Shown here: positions 62,172-64,000 of the stretch, piece after piece
Layout of the letters: the number at the start of each line of letters is the position of its first letter
Numbering within the stretch: position 1 is the first letter of the stretch
DNA from: UBA10649 sp963700745
GTDB lineage: Bacteria; Actinomycetota; Actinomycetes; S36-B12
DNA length: 64,000 nucleotides
Reading direction: 5' to 3'
Assembly: GCA_963700745.1 (NCBI GenBank)
Contig: CAVOYT010000002.1
Coordinates: forward strand, 310,001 to 374,000
Made by a program: the position numbers and the translations under genes
The notes under the pieces: model-generated
The model's input: only the letters and a program-made list of their open reading frames with translations
What the model was told of the DNA's origin: nothing
Database searches by the model: none

Positions 62172-64000
62172 TCAGACGGGCTGGTCGCGCAGGAGCGGGG
62201 CGGGGAACGTCGGATCCGGGCCGTCGAGCTCGCGCGCGAGGCGATGCCCGTCGAAGACCGCCTCGGAGATCCATCGCGGGGACTGAGCGTCACCGATGAG
62301 GTGCACCTGCTCGATGCCCGCCTCGCGCAGGGCGTCGGGGTCGGCGACGAGCTCGCGGTAGACCGTGTCGACGGGCACCTCGTGCGTCACCAGGACCAGG
62401 TCGTCGACGTCGAGACTCCACGGATCGCCGTACTGCGGTCTCGCCGGAGACTCCCATGGGCGTGCGGGCGAGCACGGTGATGCCCGGATGCATCGTGACG
62501 CCGACGTCGTGGAGGTGCTGCCGCAGCATCGTCCCCTCGAGGGTGCCGTCCGACATGGGCGAGACCACGGCATCGGTCGCGACGAGGTGGACGTCGTATC
62601 CCTCACCGGCGAGCAGCTCAGCGATGCCCGGTCCGACGTAGTAGCCGTCGCAGTCGTAGACGGCGACGCGCTGGCCGCGGGGCCGATCGCCCTTCATGAT
62701 CCGCTCAGGCGTCAGCGATCCGGCGGCATCGTCGATCGGGCGCGCGCGCCCCGGCTGCGTCCCGTCGTCGGACCAGCGGCTGCCGGTGGCCACGATGACG
62801 ATGCTGGCGCCGTAGTCGAGGATGTCCGTCGCCGACAGGGACCGACCGGTGATGACGTCGACGTTGGCGAGCTGGTCGAGCTGCGTGCTGTCGCCAGTCG
62901 GCGATGCGTCCCCAGTCGCCGAGCGTGGGCAGTCGCCGGGTCCAGCGGATGCGGCCGCCGATCTCGTCCTCGGCGTCCACGAGGTGCACGGCCGCGAAGC
63001 CGCGCCTGCCCAGCACCATGGCGGCCTCCATCCCGGCCGGGCCGGCGCCGACCACGAGTACGGCCCGCTCCGGGCTCGGGAGTGGGGTCGAACCTCTCCG
63101 GATGCCAGCCGCGGCGGAACTCCTCTCCCGCGGTCGCGTTCTGGACGCAGCCGACGTGGCCGAAGTCCTCCTCCTTGAGAATGCAGACGTTGGCCCCGGT
63201 GCACTCGCGGATGTCGCCGAGCCGCCCCTCCGCGATCTTGCGCGGCAGGAACGGGTCGGCGATCGCGGGTCGCGCAGCGCCGATGAGGTCGAAGTCGCCG
63301 GACCTGATGACGGCGGCCATCTGGTCCGGGCTCGTGTAGCGGCCCACGCCGACGATCGGCTTGCCGGTGGCCTCGCGCACCCGGGACGTCCACGGCAGCT
63401 GGTGGCCCTCGGGGTAGTAGCGGGACGTCCCGGAGTCCTCCGGCCATGAGCCGACGGTCACGTCGAACAGGTCGACGAGCGGGTCGGCCATGCGGACGAA
63501 CTCGAGCATCTCCTCGATCCGGACACCCTTGATCTCCCGGCGACCGTCGACGCAGATGCGGGTGGCGATGGCACAGTCGTCCCCGACGGCGTCGCGCACC
63601 TGCTCCAGGGTCTCGAGCGCGAACCGGGCCCGGCCGGCGAGCGTCCCGCCGTAGCCGTCCGTGCGCCGGTTGGACCACGTGGACAGGAACTGGGTCAGCA
63701 GATAGCCGTGCGCGCCGTAGACGTAGACGATGTCGAAGCCGGCGTCGCGTGCGCGCCGGGCACCGGCCACGAAGTCGGCCTGGACGCGCTGGATGTCGTC
63801 GAGGGTCATCTCGCGGGCCGTGGAACCCCATCTGATGCTGGCCGTCGACGGGCTGGGCGCGATGCGCGTGTGCCGAGTGGAGACGTTCGCGCTCGAGTTG
63901 CCGCCGTGGTAGAGCTCGAGGCCGGCCAGCGAGCCGTGGGCGTGGATGGCGTCGGACGTGAGTCGCAGCGCAGCCACGTCGCGCTCGTCGCGGATGTAGG
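62172..64000 (-). CDS. trimethylamine-dehydrogenase-like FMN/Fe-S/FAD oxidoreductase (N-terminus off window, three frameshifts)
   Basis: Class of old-yellow-enzyme fusions that oxidise amines or reduce enals. About 608 residues are visible; the N-terminal ~100 lie beyond base 64000. TIM-barrel parts: GLELYHGGNS, VYVYGAHGYLLTQF with the Tyr/His pair, SWPEDSG and VGVGRYTSPDQM. The Fe-S block reads RECTGANVCILKEEDFGHVG CVQNATAGEEFRRGWHPER; it follows trimethylamine dehydrogenase closely but has Ala for the second cluster Cys and Glu where that enzyme has Trp355. Then come the ADP-binding domain VLVVGAGPAGMEAAMVLGRR and the end HLIGDAQSPRWISEAVFDGH. Extra bases near 63074, 62892 and 62437 break the frame. 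Substrate uncertain. Confidence 0.83.

Noticed and set aside
14046..63080. Programmed ribosomal frameshifting as the cause of the broken genes
   Set aside because: The sites share no slippery heptamer or downstream structure, fall at arbitrary points in unrelated genes, and nearly all differ from the intact frame by one extra base.
1..64000. tRNA, rRNA, CRISPR, IS or prophage features
   Set aside because: None was recognised by eye; short tRNAs could still be missed without a covariance search.

Overview
The window is a high-GC, gene-dense stretch from an actinobacterium (Actinomycetota). Three things point there: strong G/C preference at third codon positions, frequent GTG starts with ATGA/GTGA stop-start overlaps, and gene orders typical of the phylum. 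Examples are radA-disA, ppx / sugar isomerase / proC / excisionase-type HTH / bS22 / galE-like / acyltransferase / serB1-like / glutaredoxin-like (close to mycobacterial Rv0496-Rv0508), rex next to tetrapyrrole genes, a ResABC cytochrome c maturation block, a men cluster, a 14-gene nuo operon and korAB. The genus cannot be named from the sequence. About 61 protein genes were found. There are no rRNA genes, tRNA genes, insertion sequences, CRISPR arrays or phage genes that I could see, and no gene-free stretch longer than 300 bases.

Layout: 1-3257 (minus) holds a Cys-rich YkgJ/DUF3109-like gene, radA and disA (cut by the left edge). 3344-11041 (plus) holds ppx, a CtpE-like P-type ATPase, a sugar-phosphate isomerase-like gene, a TetR regulator, a proline-dehydrogenase-like gene with a degenerate active site, proC and an AcuC-like deacetylase. 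11189-17247 holds a small HTH protein, ribosomal protein bS22 (32 aa), an SDR, an acyltransferase, an aldo/keto reductase, a HAD phosphatase, an acyl-CoA ligase-like gene and a glutaredoxin-like gene. 17389-24580 holds rex, a CobA-HemD fusion, a histidine phosphatase and resA-ccdA-resB-ccsB. 24588-35001 is the menaquinone region (menA, menE, menB, menC, menD, menF, menG) with a TetR-ACT-GNAT fusion inside it. 35081-50576 is nuoA-N, followed by a polyprenyl diphosphate synthase (50589-51584). 51549-58020 (minus) holds a GGDEF-EAL protein, rarD, korB and korA. 58247-59954 (plus) is a small NuoB/NuoC/NuoI-like cluster with a TPR-like gene. 59955-64000 holds a PAS-GGDEF protein, yajQ and a trimethylamine-dehydrogenase-like enzyme cut by the right edge.

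How it fits together: the central 30 kb builds an aerobic, menaquinone-linked electron transport chain. Complex I oxidises NADH, the men genes and the prenyl synthase supply the quinone, ResABC/CcdA matures c-type cytochromes, and HemD supplies tetrapyrrole. Rex, an NADH/NAD+ sensor encoded at 17.4 kb, probably controls the nuo operon: an 18-bp near-perfect Rex operator lies 27 bp upstream of nuoA. KorAB feeds low-potential electrons to ferredoxin, and the divergent NuoB/C/I-like cluster may be a partner.

Caution: at least 14 single-base frameshifts break otherwise intact conserved genes (nuoL, nuoN, menB, resB and others). Thirteen are one extra base and one is one missing base. They look like assembly or sequencing errors, and I annotate across them.
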